DNA from: Fluviicoccus keumensis | Lineage (GTDB): Bacteria; Pseudomonadota; Gammaproteobacteria; Pseudomonadales; Moraxellaceae | NCBI RefSeq assembly: GCF_004217445.1 | Contig: NZ_SHKX01000002.1 | Location: 1 to 46,693 of the forward strand | Direction: 5' to 3' | DNA: 46,693 bases | Part shown: in pieces, positions 8,501 through 17,714 of the stretch | Layout: every line of letters begins with the position of its first letter | Position numbering within the stretch: the stretch's first letter is position 1 | The notes under the pieces: generated by a model | What the model saw: only the letters and a program-made list of their open reading frames with translations | What the model was told of the DNA's origin: nothing | The model's database searches: none | Made by a program: the position numbers and the translations under genes

Positions 8501-10287
8501 CGCCGGATCCCGATGCCTCTTATCAGGAGCGTCACCGCCTGTTTGTCGACGGCAACGGTTCCTGGGAGCAATACCGCAGCGACCGCATTTCGGCGGGGGG
8601 CGGCGTCTATGCCCGTAATGCCAAGGTAATAACCCTGTCGCCGCAGGCCCGGCAGTTGCTGGGCATTGCTGAAGACGAAACAGATCCGGATACCGTGGTC
8701 AAGGCGATTCTGCGCCTGCCGGTGGATGTGTTGTGGAACGGCGGCATCGGCACCTATGTCAAGGCTTCGGATGAAACGCACGCCCAGGCGGCCGACCGTG
8801 CCAATGATGCCGTGCGTGTGGATGCGTCCGAATTGCAGGCGCGGATCGTTTGCGAGGGCGGTAATCTGGGTTTGACCCAGCGCGCGCGGATTGAATACAG
8901 CCTGAACGGCGGGCTTTGCCATACCGACGCCATCGACAACTCCGGCGGGGTGGATTGCTCCGATCATGAGGTCAACCTGAAAATCTTCCTGCATCGCGAA
9001 ATCCATGGCGGCCGACTGTCCGAAAAGGATGCCGCGCTGGTGCTGCGCGAATGGCAGGACGAAGTCGGCAGTTGCGTGCTGGCCAACAATCGGGCGCAGA
9101 CGCTTTGCCTGGCTATTGCCTCGCATGAGGCCGTCCGTCGTCATCGCGAATACGGCGAGCTGGCCGACTTCCTGGAGCAGCATGCCGGACTGGACCGCAA
9201 GCTGGAGTTTCTGCCCGACAGTCGGGGTTGGGAACAGCGCGGTCGGGACAACCGGCCGTTGACGCGGCCCGAGCTGGCGGTGTTGCTGGCGTACGCCAAG
9301 AACTGGTTGAAGTCTTCCCTGGCGACCCCGGAGCTGGCGACTGACAGCCTGCTGCTGGCGGAAATGGAATGCGCCTTCCCTGTTTCGGCGCGGGAGCGTT
9401 TCGACGAGCAACTGCGGCAGCATCCCTTGGCGCTGGCCCTGGCGGCCACCCGTCTGGCGGGCGAGTTGACGGAACGGCTGGGCATGGGAGCGATGATGCG
9501 GCTGTTCCGCCAGCCCGGCGTCACGGTGCTGCGGCTGGCCCGCGCCTGGGTGGTGACGCGGCAAATCCTCAACCTGAACGAGTGGTGGGATCGTCTGGAT
9601 GAAATGGCCGGTCAGTTGCCCGGTGCGCAATTGCTGCAACAGTACGTGGTGCTGCAGCGCGCCGCCCGCCGCACCTGCGAATGGTTGCTGCACACCCAGG
9701 GCGATGCGCCGGCGTTCCGGCAGATTTCCGCCATGGCCGAGTTGGGCGAATTGTTGCAGCAGGCGCCGGACCTGTTGAACGAACAGCGCCGTCAGGACTG
9801 GGCCGCCGGTCGCGATGCCCTGATGACCGCCGGGATGCCTGAAAATCTGGCGGCCCGGCTGTCGGTGCTGGACCAGATTGTCCCGATGCTGGATATCAGC
9901 GCCCTGGCGCGTGAGCTGGATGCGCCGGTAGCGGTGGCGGCGCATTACTATGTCACGGTGGAATCGCTGTTATGCCTGACGCAGATGCAGCGCGCCCTGC
10001 AAACCCTGGCGGTGGGCAGTGTCTGGGAAGCCGAGGCCCGTGACGGCATGCGCGCCTCGTTGCAGCAGTCCATGGCCCGCCTGTGTCGCCAGACCCTGAG
10101 CGGCTGGAAGGCGAAAGGCGGCGCCCCGGCCATCTGGTTGGACGGCTGGGTGGCGGCCCGTCAATCGGCGCTGGATGACTGGTCTCTGTTCTGTCATCGC
10201 CTGCGGCCCGAGGACATGACCGGCTATGCCCCCTTTGTGGTCTATTACGCGCGCTTTGACCGCGTGCTGGCGGCCCTCCTGGCCTGA
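5551..10287 (+). CDS. gdhB: NAD-specific glutamate dehydrogenase, large (180 kDa) type
   Basis: Converts glutamate to 2-oxoglutarate and ammonium using NAD, a catabolic route for glutamate and arginine in Pseudomonas-like bacteria. The product is 1578 residues, normal for this large family: a long N-terminal regulatory region, a central dehydrogenase core and a helical C-terminal region. In the core I see GPVARGGIRWSERPEDF, then VGSKGGF with the presumed catalytic lysine at about residue 818, then the cofactor-site segment AGIGSMSGDVFGNG. The ATG at 5551 is preceded by AAGGAG (5538-5543) with 7-nt spacing. The open frame extends to 5062, but that extension is antisense to the MscS gene and is not credible. 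A possible -10 (TATATT, 5487-5492) lies upstream with no good -35. The gene ends 9 bp before a hairpin at 10297-10323. Confidence 0.96.
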   Translation: MITTTEAWLQQTRQACLDACAVAGSPAFRQFGEFALKALLVDELRRYTPHSLSACLLDLWRFAEEGRQEVEVRVFNPDLTQVGWRPDGTVVEVVAREMPFLLNTLRIVLQHSDCEIQTLMDLNLPLRRDRYNRIQSIPAPGDAQAAEYRTLIHIELAGLYEGDDLTALDADIRNSLGMLQKVVEAFPRMQTLCREAGQQLIENLPNSGDESVNRMESHAFLQWLMRGHFTFVAAVHEKPDGSSERCGLAAWPGMEPDWLVDQPMPRGHKGIVFSKSLTRSPIHHDRHADVIILLMPNGDVYRFMGLYTSRVQQHDPMTMPVLRHKLSSLDLTSGLRKLSHEGRNFDRLLRTHPRDELLLASDQDLLNAFLPMVKQKYGNELRFIWRQDPWNRFVSVFIYVPKPIYNDVFVSRTAEFLQARFNATDVEVTPFISEHRWIRLHILLVFAHQSPPHINMEETEAVLKRLARTWDDELLTVLMAKYPAVLANQLFRRYQMVFPDSYKQAYRPQDAAIDIGWLETQRPDTPLAVEVISADGRAARFKLLQWHQQLSLSRVMPILESFGLKVLNEQSYALLLQDSCLWLHDFRTELPEGLPREFVAHALSCVRDAMQVVWRGDAEADIFNRLVTLVPCRWREANLFRALSAWLQQAGFPLSPRAQAEALTRYPQLGRMLLELFHARFDPAVNGDRAIRQAEAVARLNTALAEVGNPSDDRILRLFMSLLLAMQRTSYFQPDAQRDHRLSFKLASREIQELPEPRPWREIFVHAPEVSGVHLRFGPVARGGIRWSERPEDFRTEVLGLVKAQQVKNAVIVPVGSKGGFVVRESCPGDTRQARGVNAYRSFIRGLLELTDNRVEDKLTPPLGVVSHDPDDAYLVVAADKGTASFSDTANALSAEYGFWLGDAFASGGSNGYDHKKMGITARGAFVALNLLAQQCGIDIRTDSWTMAGIGSMSGDVFGNGLLLSRTVRLVAAFSHSHVFLDPTPDPDASYQERHRLFVDGNGSWEQYRSDRISAGGGVYARNAKVITLSPQARQLLGIAEDETDPDTVVKAILRLPVDVLWNGGIGTYVKASDETHAQAADRANDAVRVDASELQARIVCEGGNLGLTQRARIEYSLNGGLCHTDAIDNSGGVDCSDHEVNLKIFLHREIHGGRLSEKDAALVLREWQDEVGSCVLANNRAQTLCLAIASHEAVRRHREYGELADFLEQHAGLDRKLEFLPDSRGWEQRGRDNRPLTRPELAVLLAYAKNWLKSSLATPELATDSLLLAEMECAFPVSARERFDEQLRQHPLALALAATRLAGELTERLGMGAMMRLFRQPGVTVLRLARAWVVTRQILNLNEWWDRLDEMAGQLPGAQLLQQYVVLQRAARRTCEWLLHTQGDAPAFRQISAMAELGELLQQAPDLLNEQRRQDWAAGRDALMTAGMPENLAARLSVLDQIVPMLDISALARELDAPVAVAAHYYVTVESLLCLTQMQRALQTLAVGSVWEAEARDGMRASLQQSMARLCRQTLSGWKAKGGAPAIWLDGWVAARQSALDDWSLFCHRLRPEDMTGYAPFVVYYARFDRVLAALLA

Positions 10288-10296
10288 CGGACGGGC

Positions 10297-10323
10297 GGCG
10301 GAGGGTTGGCCACATCCTCCGCC
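10297..10323 (+). terminator. Hairpin after gdhB, abutting the pyrD promoter
   Basis: GGCGGAGG (10297-10304) pairs perfectly with CCTCCGCC (10316-10323) across an 11-nt loop. There is no U-tract, so it may attenuate rather than fully terminate read-through, and it overlaps the -35 region of the pyrD promoter. Confidence 0.45.
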
Positions 10324-10331
10324 AATCCATG

Positions 10332-10337
10332 TATAAT
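10332..10337 (+). promoter_or_regulatory. pyrD promoter -10 with GC-rich discriminator
   Basis: A perfect TATAAT (10332-10337) is followed directly by CGCGGCCC, a GC-rich discriminator typical of promoters sensitive to ppGpp. The -35 is poor: TTGGCC at 10306-10311 lies 20 bp away. The start codon of pyrD is 31 bp downstream of the -10. Confidence 0.65.
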
Positions 10338-10368
10338 CGCGGCCCTTCACGCCAGCCAGGACTTTTTC

Positions 10369-11391
10369 ATGTGGTATTCCCTGATCCGCTCGCTGTTGTT
10401 CCGTTTCAAGCCTGAAACTTCGCACCATCTGGCGCTGGAGTCCCTGGCGCTGGCCAAGCGCATGGGCTTGCTGAGCATGGGCTTCCGGACGCCGCAGCAA
10501 CCGGTTCAGGTGATGGGCATCGATTTCCCCAATCCGGTGGGGCTGGCCGCCGGTCTGGACAAGAACGGCGATTACATCGACGCGCTGGCGGCGCTGGGCT
10601 TCGGCTTCATCGAAATCGGCACCGTCACCCCGCGTCCGCAGCCGGGCAACCCGCAGCCGCGCCTGTTTCGCATTCCCGAGGCGGAAGCCATCATCAACCG
10701 CATGGGCTTCAACAACCTGGGCGTTGACCATCTGGTGGAGCAGGTCAAGAAGGCCAAGTTTGACGGCGTGCTCGGCATCAACATCGGCAAGAACTTCGAC
10801 ACCCCCGTGGAAAACGCCGCCGACGATTATGTACTCTGCCTCGAAAAGGTTTACGAGCACGCCTCGTATGTGACGGTGAATATCTCTTCTCCCAACACCA
10901 AGGGTCTGCGCAGCCTGCAAACCGGCGATGCGCTGGGCGAGTTGCTGGGCCGTCTCAAGGAAACCCAGATCCGCCTGGCGCAGGAGCAGGGTCACTACGT
11001 GCCGCTGGCGGTCAAGATCGCACCCGATCTGGACGAGGATGAAATTGCTGACATCGCCTCGCAACTGCTGGATTACCGCATTGATGCCGTGATCGCCACC
11101 AACACCACCATCACGCGTCCCGGCATTGAAAACCTGAGCGTGTCCGAAGAAGCCGGCGGCCTCAGCGGCAAGCCGCTGAAGGCGCGTTCCACCTTCACGC
11201 TGTCGCGGTTGGCGCAGGCGCTGGACGGCCGCATTCCGGTGATCGGCGTCGGCGGCATCCTGGACGGAGCCACGGCGGCGGACAAGATCGCCGCCGGGGC
11301 CAGCCTGGTGCAGGTTTATACCGGTTTCATCTATCGCGGTCCGGGCCTGATTGCCGATTCCGTGCGCGCTATCGCCGCCATTCAGGAATAG
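10369..11391 (+). CDS. pyrD: Dihydroorotate dehydrogenase (quinone), class 2
   Basis: Oxidises dihydroorotate to orotate in de novo pyrimidine synthesis, passing electrons to membrane quinone. The 340-residue product begins MWYSLIRSLLFRFKPETSHH, the amphipathic N-terminal helix by which class 2 enzymes sit on the inner membrane. It has the NISSPNTKGLR active-site segment, whose serine marks class 2, the GLAAGLDKNG segment near the N-terminus and the C-terminal FMN-phosphate glycine motif IGVGGI. The frame is open from 10306, but the promoter -10 lies inside that extension, so ATG 10369 is the right start. It stands alone between its own promoter and that of cvpA. Confidence 0.96.
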   Translation: MWYSLIRSLLFRFKPETSHHLALESLALAKRMGLLSMGFRTPQQPVQVMGIDFPNPVGLAAGLDKNGDYIDALAALGFGFIEIGTVTPRPQPGNPQPRLFRIPEAEAIINRMGFNNLGVDHLVEQVKKAKFDGVLGINIGKNFDTPVENAADDYVLCLEKVYEHASYVTVNISSPNTKGLRSLQTGDALGELLGRLKETQIRLAQEQGHYVPLAVKIAPDLDEDEIADIASQLLDYRIDAVIATNTTITRPGIENLSVSEEAGGLSGKPLKARSTFTLSRLAQALDGRIPVIGVGGILDGATAADKIAAGASLVQVYTGFIYRGPGLIADSVRAIAAIQE

Positions 11392-11398
11392 CCGCCGG

Positions 11399-11427
11399 TG
11401 GGGGCGGTTTGCTATAATCCGCCCCCA
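11399..11427 (+). promoter_or_regulatory. cvpA-purF-metZ promoter enclosed in a perfect inverted repeat
   Basis: TATAAT at 11413-11418 is followed by CCGCCCCC, again a GC-rich discriminator. The -10 forms most of the 11-nt loop between two perfect 9-bp arms, TGGGGGCGG (11399-11407) and CCGCCCCCA (11419-11427). The hairpin may end the pyrD transcript, or the palindrome may be an operator; PurR-type sites are AT-richer and do not match it. No good -35 is visible. Confidence 0.6.
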
Positions 11428-11466
11428 CAAACCTCCTTTTCATCCGCCCAGAGATTACCGACGCCT

Positions 11467-11988
11467 ATGCATCCGGCAGACATTCTCATTCTTGCCGTAG
11501 TCGCCTTTTCCATCTGGAAAGGTTTCCGCCGCGGACTGGTGCGCGAAGCCATCGCGCTGGCGGGCTGGATCATCGGCCTGATCATGGCGGTCAACAGTTA
11601 TCAGCGCGTGGCGCCGGCGCTGGCCCCGTTCATTGAAACCCCGTCGTTGCGCATGGCCGCCGCGTTCGTGCTGATTTGCCTGAGCGTGGTCACGGTGGTT
11701 TTCCTGATCGGCCAACTGGTGCGCAGCCTGTTGTCGGCCCTGGCCATGGGCCCGGCCGACCACCTGATGGGCGGACTGTTCGGGCTGGCGCGCGGCGTGC
11801 TGATTGTGCTGTTGTCCGTCGGCCTGGTCTCACGCTTTTTCCAGAATGACCCATGGTGGCGCGAGGCCGAATTGCCGCGCGCCGCCTTGCCTTATGTGCC
11901 TGAAGCCCTGTCGCTGACCGACAAGCTCAAGGCCGAAATGAAACATTTGCCCAAAATCCAGATTCAAACAGCCAATCCCGATCATTGA
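11467..11988 (+). CDS. cvpA: CvpA family inner-membrane protein
   Basis: A 173-residue membrane protein with four predicted hydrophobic helices, of the family named for its need in colicin V production in E. coli. The family's real role concerns envelope function, and the biochemical activity is unknown. The N-terminal MHPADILILAVVAFSIWKGF is characteristic. The open frame extends to 11398, but that part contains the promoter, so I take ATG 11467. It lies 9 bp upstream of purF, the conserved cvpA-purF arrangement of gammaproteobacteria, and is presumably co-transcribed with it. Confidence 0.92.
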   Translation: MHPADILILAVVAFSIWKGFRRGLVREAIALAGWIIGLIMAVNSYQRVAPALAPFIETPSLRMAAAFVLICLSVVTVVFLIGQLVRSLLSALAMGPADHLMGGLFGLARGVLIVLLSVGLVSRFFQNDPWWREAELPRAALPYVPEALSLTDKLKAEMKHLPKIQIQTANPDH

Positions 11989-11997
11989 GGTGCAACC

Positions 11998-13542
<1,545 letters not shown>

Positions 13543-13563
13543 GGCCGCCCAGGAGCACCGACG

Positions 13564-14778
13564 ATGATTCCGGAATTCGAGGAAGACGCCCTGGCGGAAG
13601 CCGGGTTTGACACGCTGGCCGTTCGCGCCGGTCACCATCGCACCAACGAGGGTGAACACAGCGAACCCATGTTCCTGACATCGTCCTTTGCCTACCGGAA
13701 CGCCGCGCAGGCCGCCGCGCGCTTCGGCGGTACGGAGCCGGGCAACATCTACTCCCGTTTCACCAATCCCACCGTCCGTATCTTCGAGGACCGGCTGGCG
13801 GCGCTGGAAGGGGGCGAGCGTTGCATCGCCACCAGTTCGGGCATGGCGGCCATTCTGGCCGTGTGTCTGGCCTTCCTCAAGGCGGGCGATCATGTGGTGT
13901 GCTCGCGGTCGGTGTTCGGCACCACCAATGTCTTGTTCGACAAGTACATGAAAAAGTTTGGCGTCGACACCACCTTTGTCAGTCTGACCGATCTGGGGGA
14001 ATGGGAAGCGGCGCTGCGTCCGACAACCCGTTTGTTCTTCCTGGAAACGCCCAGCAATCCGGTGTGCGAAGTGGCGGATGTCGCCGCTCTGGCGGAACTG
14101 GCGCATCGCCATGACATCCTGCTGGCCGTCGATAACTGTTTCTGCACCCCGGCCTTGCAGCAGCCGCTGAAACTGGGCGCGGACCTGATCATCCATTCGG
14201 CCACCAAGTATCTGGACGGTCAGGGCCGGGCGCTGGGCGGGGCCGTGGTCGGCAATGCCAAGCTGATGGAGGAAGTGCTGGGCGTGGTGCGCACCTGCGG
14301 TCCCAGCCTGAGCGCCTTCAATGCCTGGCTGTTCCTGAAGGGGCTGGAAACCCTGCGCCTGCGCATGGAGGCCCATTCCGCCTCGGCGCTGGCGCTGGCG
14401 CGCTGGCTGGAGGCGCAGCCGCAGGTGGAAAAAGTCAATTATGCCGGGCTGGAGTCACATCCGCAGCATGCGCTGGCGGCCCGCCAGCAGCGCGCCTTTG
14501 GCGGGGTGTTGTCCGTTGTGGTCAAGGGCGGTCGCGAGGGCGCATGGGCCTTTATTGACGCCACGCGCATCATGTCGATTACCGCCAACCTGGGCGATAC
14601 CAAGACCACCATCACCCATCCGGCCACCACCACGCACGGCCGCGTCAGTCCGGAAGCCAAGGCGCTGGCGGGCATCAGTGAAGGCTTGATCCGTATCGCG
14701 GTGGGTCTGGAAGAGCGTGATGACCTGATCGCCGACTGCGAACGCGGTCTGGCGGCGGTTGCGCTGCTGTCGCCCTGA
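13564..14778 (+). CDS. metZ: O-succinylhomoserine sulfhydrylase
   Basis: A PLP enzyme that joins O-succinylhomoserine and sulfide to give homocysteine, a direct-sulfhydrylation route to methionine used by Pseudomonas. The 404-residue protein has the Cys/Met-metabolism fold with SSGMAAIL, YSRFTNPTV and the PLP lysine in HSATKYLDGQGR. The start at 13564 follows AGGAG with good spacing, 21 bp after purF. The cvpA-purF-metZ order is that of Pseudomonas, which favours MetZ over cystathionine gamma-synthase; O-acetylhomoserine as substrate cannot be excluded from sequence. Confidence 0.92.
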   Translation: MIPEFEEDALAEAGFDTLAVRAGHHRTNEGEHSEPMFLTSSFAYRNAAQAAARFGGTEPGNIYSRFTNPTVRIFEDRLAALEGGERCIATSSGMAAILAVCLAFLKAGDHVVCSRSVFGTTNVLFDKYMKKFGVDTTFVSLTDLGEWEAALRPTTRLFFLETPSNPVCEVADVAALAELAHRHDILLAVDNCFCTPALQQPLKLGADLIIHSATKYLDGQGRALGGAVVGNAKLMEEVLGVVRTCGPSLSAFNAWLFLKGLETLRLRMEAHSASALALARWLEAQPQVEKVNYAGLESHPQHALAARQQRAFGGVLSVVVKGGREGAWAFIDATRIMSITANLGDTKTTITHPATTTHGRVSPEAKALAGISEGLIRIAVGLEERDDLIADCERGLAAVALLSP

Positions 14779-14798
14779 AAAGGCGGTGCGTTCAAGGA

Positions 14799-14829
14799 AA
14801 CGGGGTTAAGCGATTAACCCCGTTTTTTT
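14799..14829 (+). terminator. Rho-independent terminator of cvpA-purF-metZ
   Basis: AACGGGGTTAA (14799-14809), a GCGA loop and TTAACCCCGTT (14814-14824) form a perfect 11-bp stem running into seven T residues. This is the clearest intrinsic terminator in the window. Confidence 0.95.
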
Positions 14830-14902
14830 ATGGGTGCGCAGCAGGTGGTTGTCGCCTTTGCGCCGGTTAGCTCCGGACAGAACGGTCGTCCGCCACGGGC
14901 AG

Positions 14903-14925
14903 ATAATGACAATTCCTGTCATTAT
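14903..14925 (+). promoter_or_regulatory. Palindrome upstream of the pilin promoter, candidate PilR site
   Basis: ATAATGACA (14903-14911) and TGTCATTAT (14917-14925) form a perfect 9-bp inverted repeat with a 5-bp spacer. It contains TGTC half-sites in both orientations, as described for PilR at pilA promoters. It lies about 110-135 bp upstream of the predicted transcription start, the usual distance for a sigma-54 activator site. Confidence 0.55.
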
Positions 14926-15011
14926 TCTGTGATCTGCTTCTCGATTCGGTTTCGTGGCAAAGAGATCCTTTCCCTTGCGCGGCAAACGCTTGCGCACAAA
15001 ATCGCATGGTT

Positions 15012-15025
15012 GGCATGCTTCCTGC
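15012..15025 (+). promoter_or_regulatory. Sigma-54 (RpoN) promoter of the pilin gene
   Basis: TTGGCATGCTTCCTGCTC carries the invariant GG (15012-15013) and GC (15024-15025) separated by exactly 10 bp, with TGGCA around the -24 element. Transcription should start near 15037, leaving a leader of about 63 nt before the ATG at 15100. Confidence 0.85.
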
Positions 15026-15099
15026 TCTATGACGTTCAGGGCGACCGGTCGGGTCGTAACAATAACAACGTCAAACCCCTGAACGTTGGGAGCTACAAG

Positions 15100-15621
15100 A
15101 TGAACGCCATGCAAAAGGGATTTACCCTGATCGAGCTGATGATCGTCGTTACCATCATCGGCATTCTCGGAGCCGTTGCGGTTCCGGCGTATCAGGAATA
15201 CACCATCCGTTCGCGGGTCACCGAAGGTCTGGCCGTTGCCGCCAATGCGCAAATCATGCTGGCGGGTGTCACCAGTACCGATGACATGCTGTCGGTCGTG
15301 CAGACCTGGAGCACTATCGGCACCAAGACCAAGTTCGTGCAGTCGGTAGCGATGAACGCCGCGACCGGTGAACTGACGGTGACCTATGATCCGACGGCGA
15401 TCGGTCTCGCCGCCACTGAAAACACCCTGATGCTGCGCCCGTGGGTCCATCCTGACGGCAGCACCAATCCGATTCCCCTGGACAACGCGCTGTTTCTGGG
15501 TCAAACCGGTGTGGTGGAATGGGCGTGCGCGTCGGACACGCAAATGACAGCGACGGCAGCGGGCATGAACGCAACGCCGGGAACCTTGCAGGCCAAGTTC
15601 GCTCCGGCATCCTGCCGTTAA
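15100..15621 (+). CDS. pilA: Type IV pilin (PilA-like major pilin)
   Basis: A prepilin of 173 residues, the likely main subunit of type IV pili used for twitching, adhesion and DNA uptake. The leader MNAMQKG is cut by PilD before Phe. The mature N-terminus FTLIELMIVVTIIGIL is the standard hydrophobic helix with the essential Glu5. Two C-terminal cysteines (in VVEWACAS and the final ASCR) would form the D-region disulfide. The open frame extends to 14830, but the sigma-54 promoter lies inside it. The start at 15100 has GGGAG upstream; ATG 15109 is a possible shorter start. The PilR/RpoN-type promoter supports PilA rather than a minor pilin. No other pil genes are in view. Confidence 0.9.
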   Translation: MNAMQKGFTLIELMIVVTIIGILGAVAVPAYQEYTIRSRVTEGLAVAANAQIMLAGVTSTDDMLSVVQTWSTIGTKTKFVQSVAMNAATGELTVTYDPTAIGLAATENTLMLRPWVHPDGSTNPIPLDNALFLGQTGVVEWACASDTQMTATAAGMNATPGTLQAKFAPASCR

Positions 15622-15634
15622 GTCCTCACACCTT

Positions 15635-15667
15635 GGGCCCGTTCAGCAGACTCCGCCGAACGGGCCC
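15635..15667 (+). repeat. Strong stem-loop after the pilin gene, no U-tract
   Basis: GGGCCCGTTC (15635-15644) pairs perfectly with GAACGGGCCC (15658-15667) around a 13-nt loop. No T run follows, so it may protect the 3' end of an abundant pilin mRNA or act as a weak terminator. Confidence 0.6.
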
Positions 15668-15820
15668 GGTGCTGCCCCTGCTCTGTTTGCATTGTCCCTG
15701 CGGTGTTTCCCTTGTTTGCCTGCAAAGCGCGGTCTCCCGCGCAGATTCACGTTTTAACACATTCCCCTTCACGCCCGACTCCGCTAAGGTAGACGCCAAC
15801 AATAAACTCAGGAAAGGCGC

Positions 15821-16738
15821 ATGAGCTCTCCCGTCCAAGAAGTCCTGGCCTCCGTCAATGCCGTCATTCTGGGCAAGCAGACCCAGATCAAGCTGGCGCT
15901 GGCCTGTCTGTTGGCCCGTGGCCATCTGCTGATCGAAGACCTGCCCGGCATGGGCAAGACGACACTGGCGGAAGCCCTGGCCCGTGTACTGGGACTCAGC
16001 TATCAACGCCTGCAATTCACCAGTGACATGCTGCCCGCCGACATTATCGGCGTCTCCATCTTCAACCCGTCAGAACAGGAATTCGTGTTCCGGCCCGGCC
16101 CGATTTTCAGTCAGGTGCTGCTGGCGGATGAAATCAACCGGACCTCGCCGAAGACGCAAAGTGCTTTGCTGGAAGCGATGGAAGAGGGGCAGGTGACCTC
16201 GGATGGCGTAACCCGTCCGCTGCCGAAACCGTTTTTTGTGATTGCGACCCAGAATCCGATGAGCCAGATGGGAACCTTTCCCTTGCCCGAATCCCAATTG
16301 GACCGCTTCCTGATGCGTATCCAGCTGGGTTATCCGGATTTGCGCGCCGAGCGCGAACTGCTGACCGGCACCGACCGCCGCAAGATTCTGGCCACGCTGC
16401 AACCGATGGTGGATGTCGACCGCCTGGAGGCCTGGCAGCAGCAGATTGACAAGGTGCATCTCAGCGATGCCGTGCTGGATTACCTGCTGCGGCTTGTCAC
16501 GCATACCCGCCAGAACCATGATTTCCCGCACGGTCTGTCCCCGCGCGGGTTGCTGGCCCTGAAACGCGCCACGCAAGCCTGGGCCTTCATTGAAGGGCGC
16601 CAGTTTGTGCAACCGGAAGACGTCCAGGCCGTGCTGCCGCCGGTGGCTGAACACCGGCTGCGCGGCGGCATCGAAGATCAGGGGCGGGTGCATTCATTAA
16701 CCCACCAGCTGATGCAAGCGGTGGATGTCCTGCCCTGA
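15821..16738 (+). CDS. MoxR family AAA+ ATPase
   Basis: A 305-residue AAA+ ATPase of the MoxR branch, thought to act as a chaperone-like maturation factor together with its operon partners. Walker A is PGMGKTT (Lys46) and Walker B is LLADE (Asp103-Glu104), followed by the sensor stretch VIATQNPM. GGAAAGG lies 4 bp before the ATG. First gene of a three-gene operon with DUF58 and TgpA proteins, a layout conserved in pseudomonads. No clear promoter was found in the 150 bp upstream. Confidence 0.92.
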   Translation: MSSPVQEVLASVNAVILGKQTQIKLALACLLARGHLLIEDLPGMGKTTLAEALARVLGLSYQRLQFTSDMLPADIIGVSIFNPSEQEFVFRPGPIFSQVLLADEINRTSPKTQSALLEAMEEGQVTSDGVTRPLPKPFFVIATQNPMSQMGTFPLPESQLDRFLMRIQLGYPDLRAERELLTGTDRRKILATLQPMVDVDRLEAWQQQIDKVHLSDAVLDYLLRLVTHTRQNHDFPHGLSPRGLLALKRATQAWAFIEGRQFVQPEDVQAVLPPVAEHRLRGGIEDQGRVHSLTHQLMQAVDVLP

Positions 16739-16739
16739 C

Positions 16740-17714
16740 ATGGCCATTTCCGACGCCCTCAAAGCCGCATACCGGAACCGGTGGAACGCCTGGTTGCGCC
16801 GCCGCATTCCGCCCACGCGGGACATCGTGCTCAACCAGCGGCGGGTGTTCATTTTCCTGACCAGTCATGGCGGCATTTTCACGCTGCTGCTGTTGTCCCT
16901 GTTCGTGGCGGGCATCAATTACGCCAACAACCTGTTATTGGGCATGTGCTTCCTGCTGGGCAGCCTGCTGGTCATCGCCATGCACCATACCTTCGCCAAC
17001 CTGTCGGGTCTGCGCATCACCACGCGCGGCACGGTGCCCGCTTTTGCCGGAGAACCGGCGGGGTTTTCGATCAGCCTGTCCAATCCCAACGGCAGGCTGT
17101 ATTACAGCCTGATGCTGGATTGGGCGGATGCGCATGAAATGGTGTCGCTGGTGGATCAGCCGCGTGAAGTGACGCTATACCTGCACGCCGAGCGGCGCGG
17201 CCGTTTTCATCCGCCCCGACTGAAGATTACCACTACCTATCCCTTGGGTTTGCTGCGGGCCTGGACCTGGCTGGATCTGGATCTGGATGCGGTGGTATAT
17301 CCCAGGCCGGTAGCGTCCGACGCCATGCCGGTGGGAGCCGGTGAGGCCGATGAAGCGGAATCCAGCCGCCGCCGCCGTCCCGGCCAGGACGATTTTGAAG
17401 GCCTGCGCAGCTTTGTGCCCGGCGATCCGTTGGCGCATGTTTCGTGGAAGCATCTGGCGCGGGGCCAGGGCATGCAGGTCAAGACCTATAGCGAGCCGGT
17501 GTCCGGCAGCGACACGCTGGATTACATGGCGATGCCGGGTCTGGATCGTGAAGCGCGGTTATCGCGATTGGCCTGGTGGGTGGAAAAGCTGCATCAAACG
17601 CATCAAGCCTACGCCCTGCATCTGCCCGGGCGGCAGATTGCGGTGGCGCACGGCCCCCGGCACCGGCTGGAATGTCTGGAGGCGTTGGCCCTGTTTGAGG
17701 TAAGCGAGCCATGA
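16740..17714 (+). CDS. DUF58 domain membrane-associated protein
   Basis: About 324 residues, with two hydrophobic segments near the N-terminus (FTLLLLSLFVAGI and LLLGMCFLLGSLLVIAM) and a DUF58 domain carrying the hallmark FEGLRSFVPGDPLAHVSWK. Members of this family have a von Willebrand A-like fold and accompany MoxR ATPases; the exact role is unknown. ATG 16740 lies just past the MoxR stop (16736-16738). An in-frame ATG at 16725 would overlap MoxR and cannot be ruled out, since neither has a strong ribosome-binding site. It overlaps the next gene by 4 nt. Confidence 0.88.
   Translation: MAISDALKAAYRNRWNAWLRRRIPPTRDIVLNQRRVFIFLTSHGGIFTLLLLSLFVAGINYANNLLLGMCFLLGSLLVIAMHHTFANLSGLRITTRGTVPAFAGEPAGFSISLSNPNGRLYYSLMLDWADAHEMVSLVDQPREVTLYLHAERRGRFHPPRLKITTTYPLGLLRAWTWLDLDLDAVVYPRPVASDAMPVGAGEADEAESSRRRRPGQDDFEGLRSFVPGDPLAHVSWKHLARGQGMQVKTYSEPVSGSDTLDYMAMPGLDREARLSRLAWWVEKLHQTHQAYALHLPGRQIAVAHGPRHRLECLEALALFEVSEP

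Noticed and set aside
6124..9945. A 1273-codon open frame antisense to the glutamate dehydrogenase gene
   Set aside because: It is a by-product of GC-rich codon bias on the opposite strand; its translation is Gln/Arg/His-rich, has no recognisable motif, and the + strand gene is full length with clear motifs.
11399..11427. PurR operator at cvpA-purF
   Set aside because: The palindrome is GC-only in its arms and does not resemble the known PurR consensus; it is kept only as an unassigned inverted repeat.
14999..15011. IHF site between the PilR-like palindrome and the sigma-54 promoter
   Set aside because: AATCGCATGGTTG matches the IHF consensus only partly (two mismatches in the core) and overlaps the -24 element.
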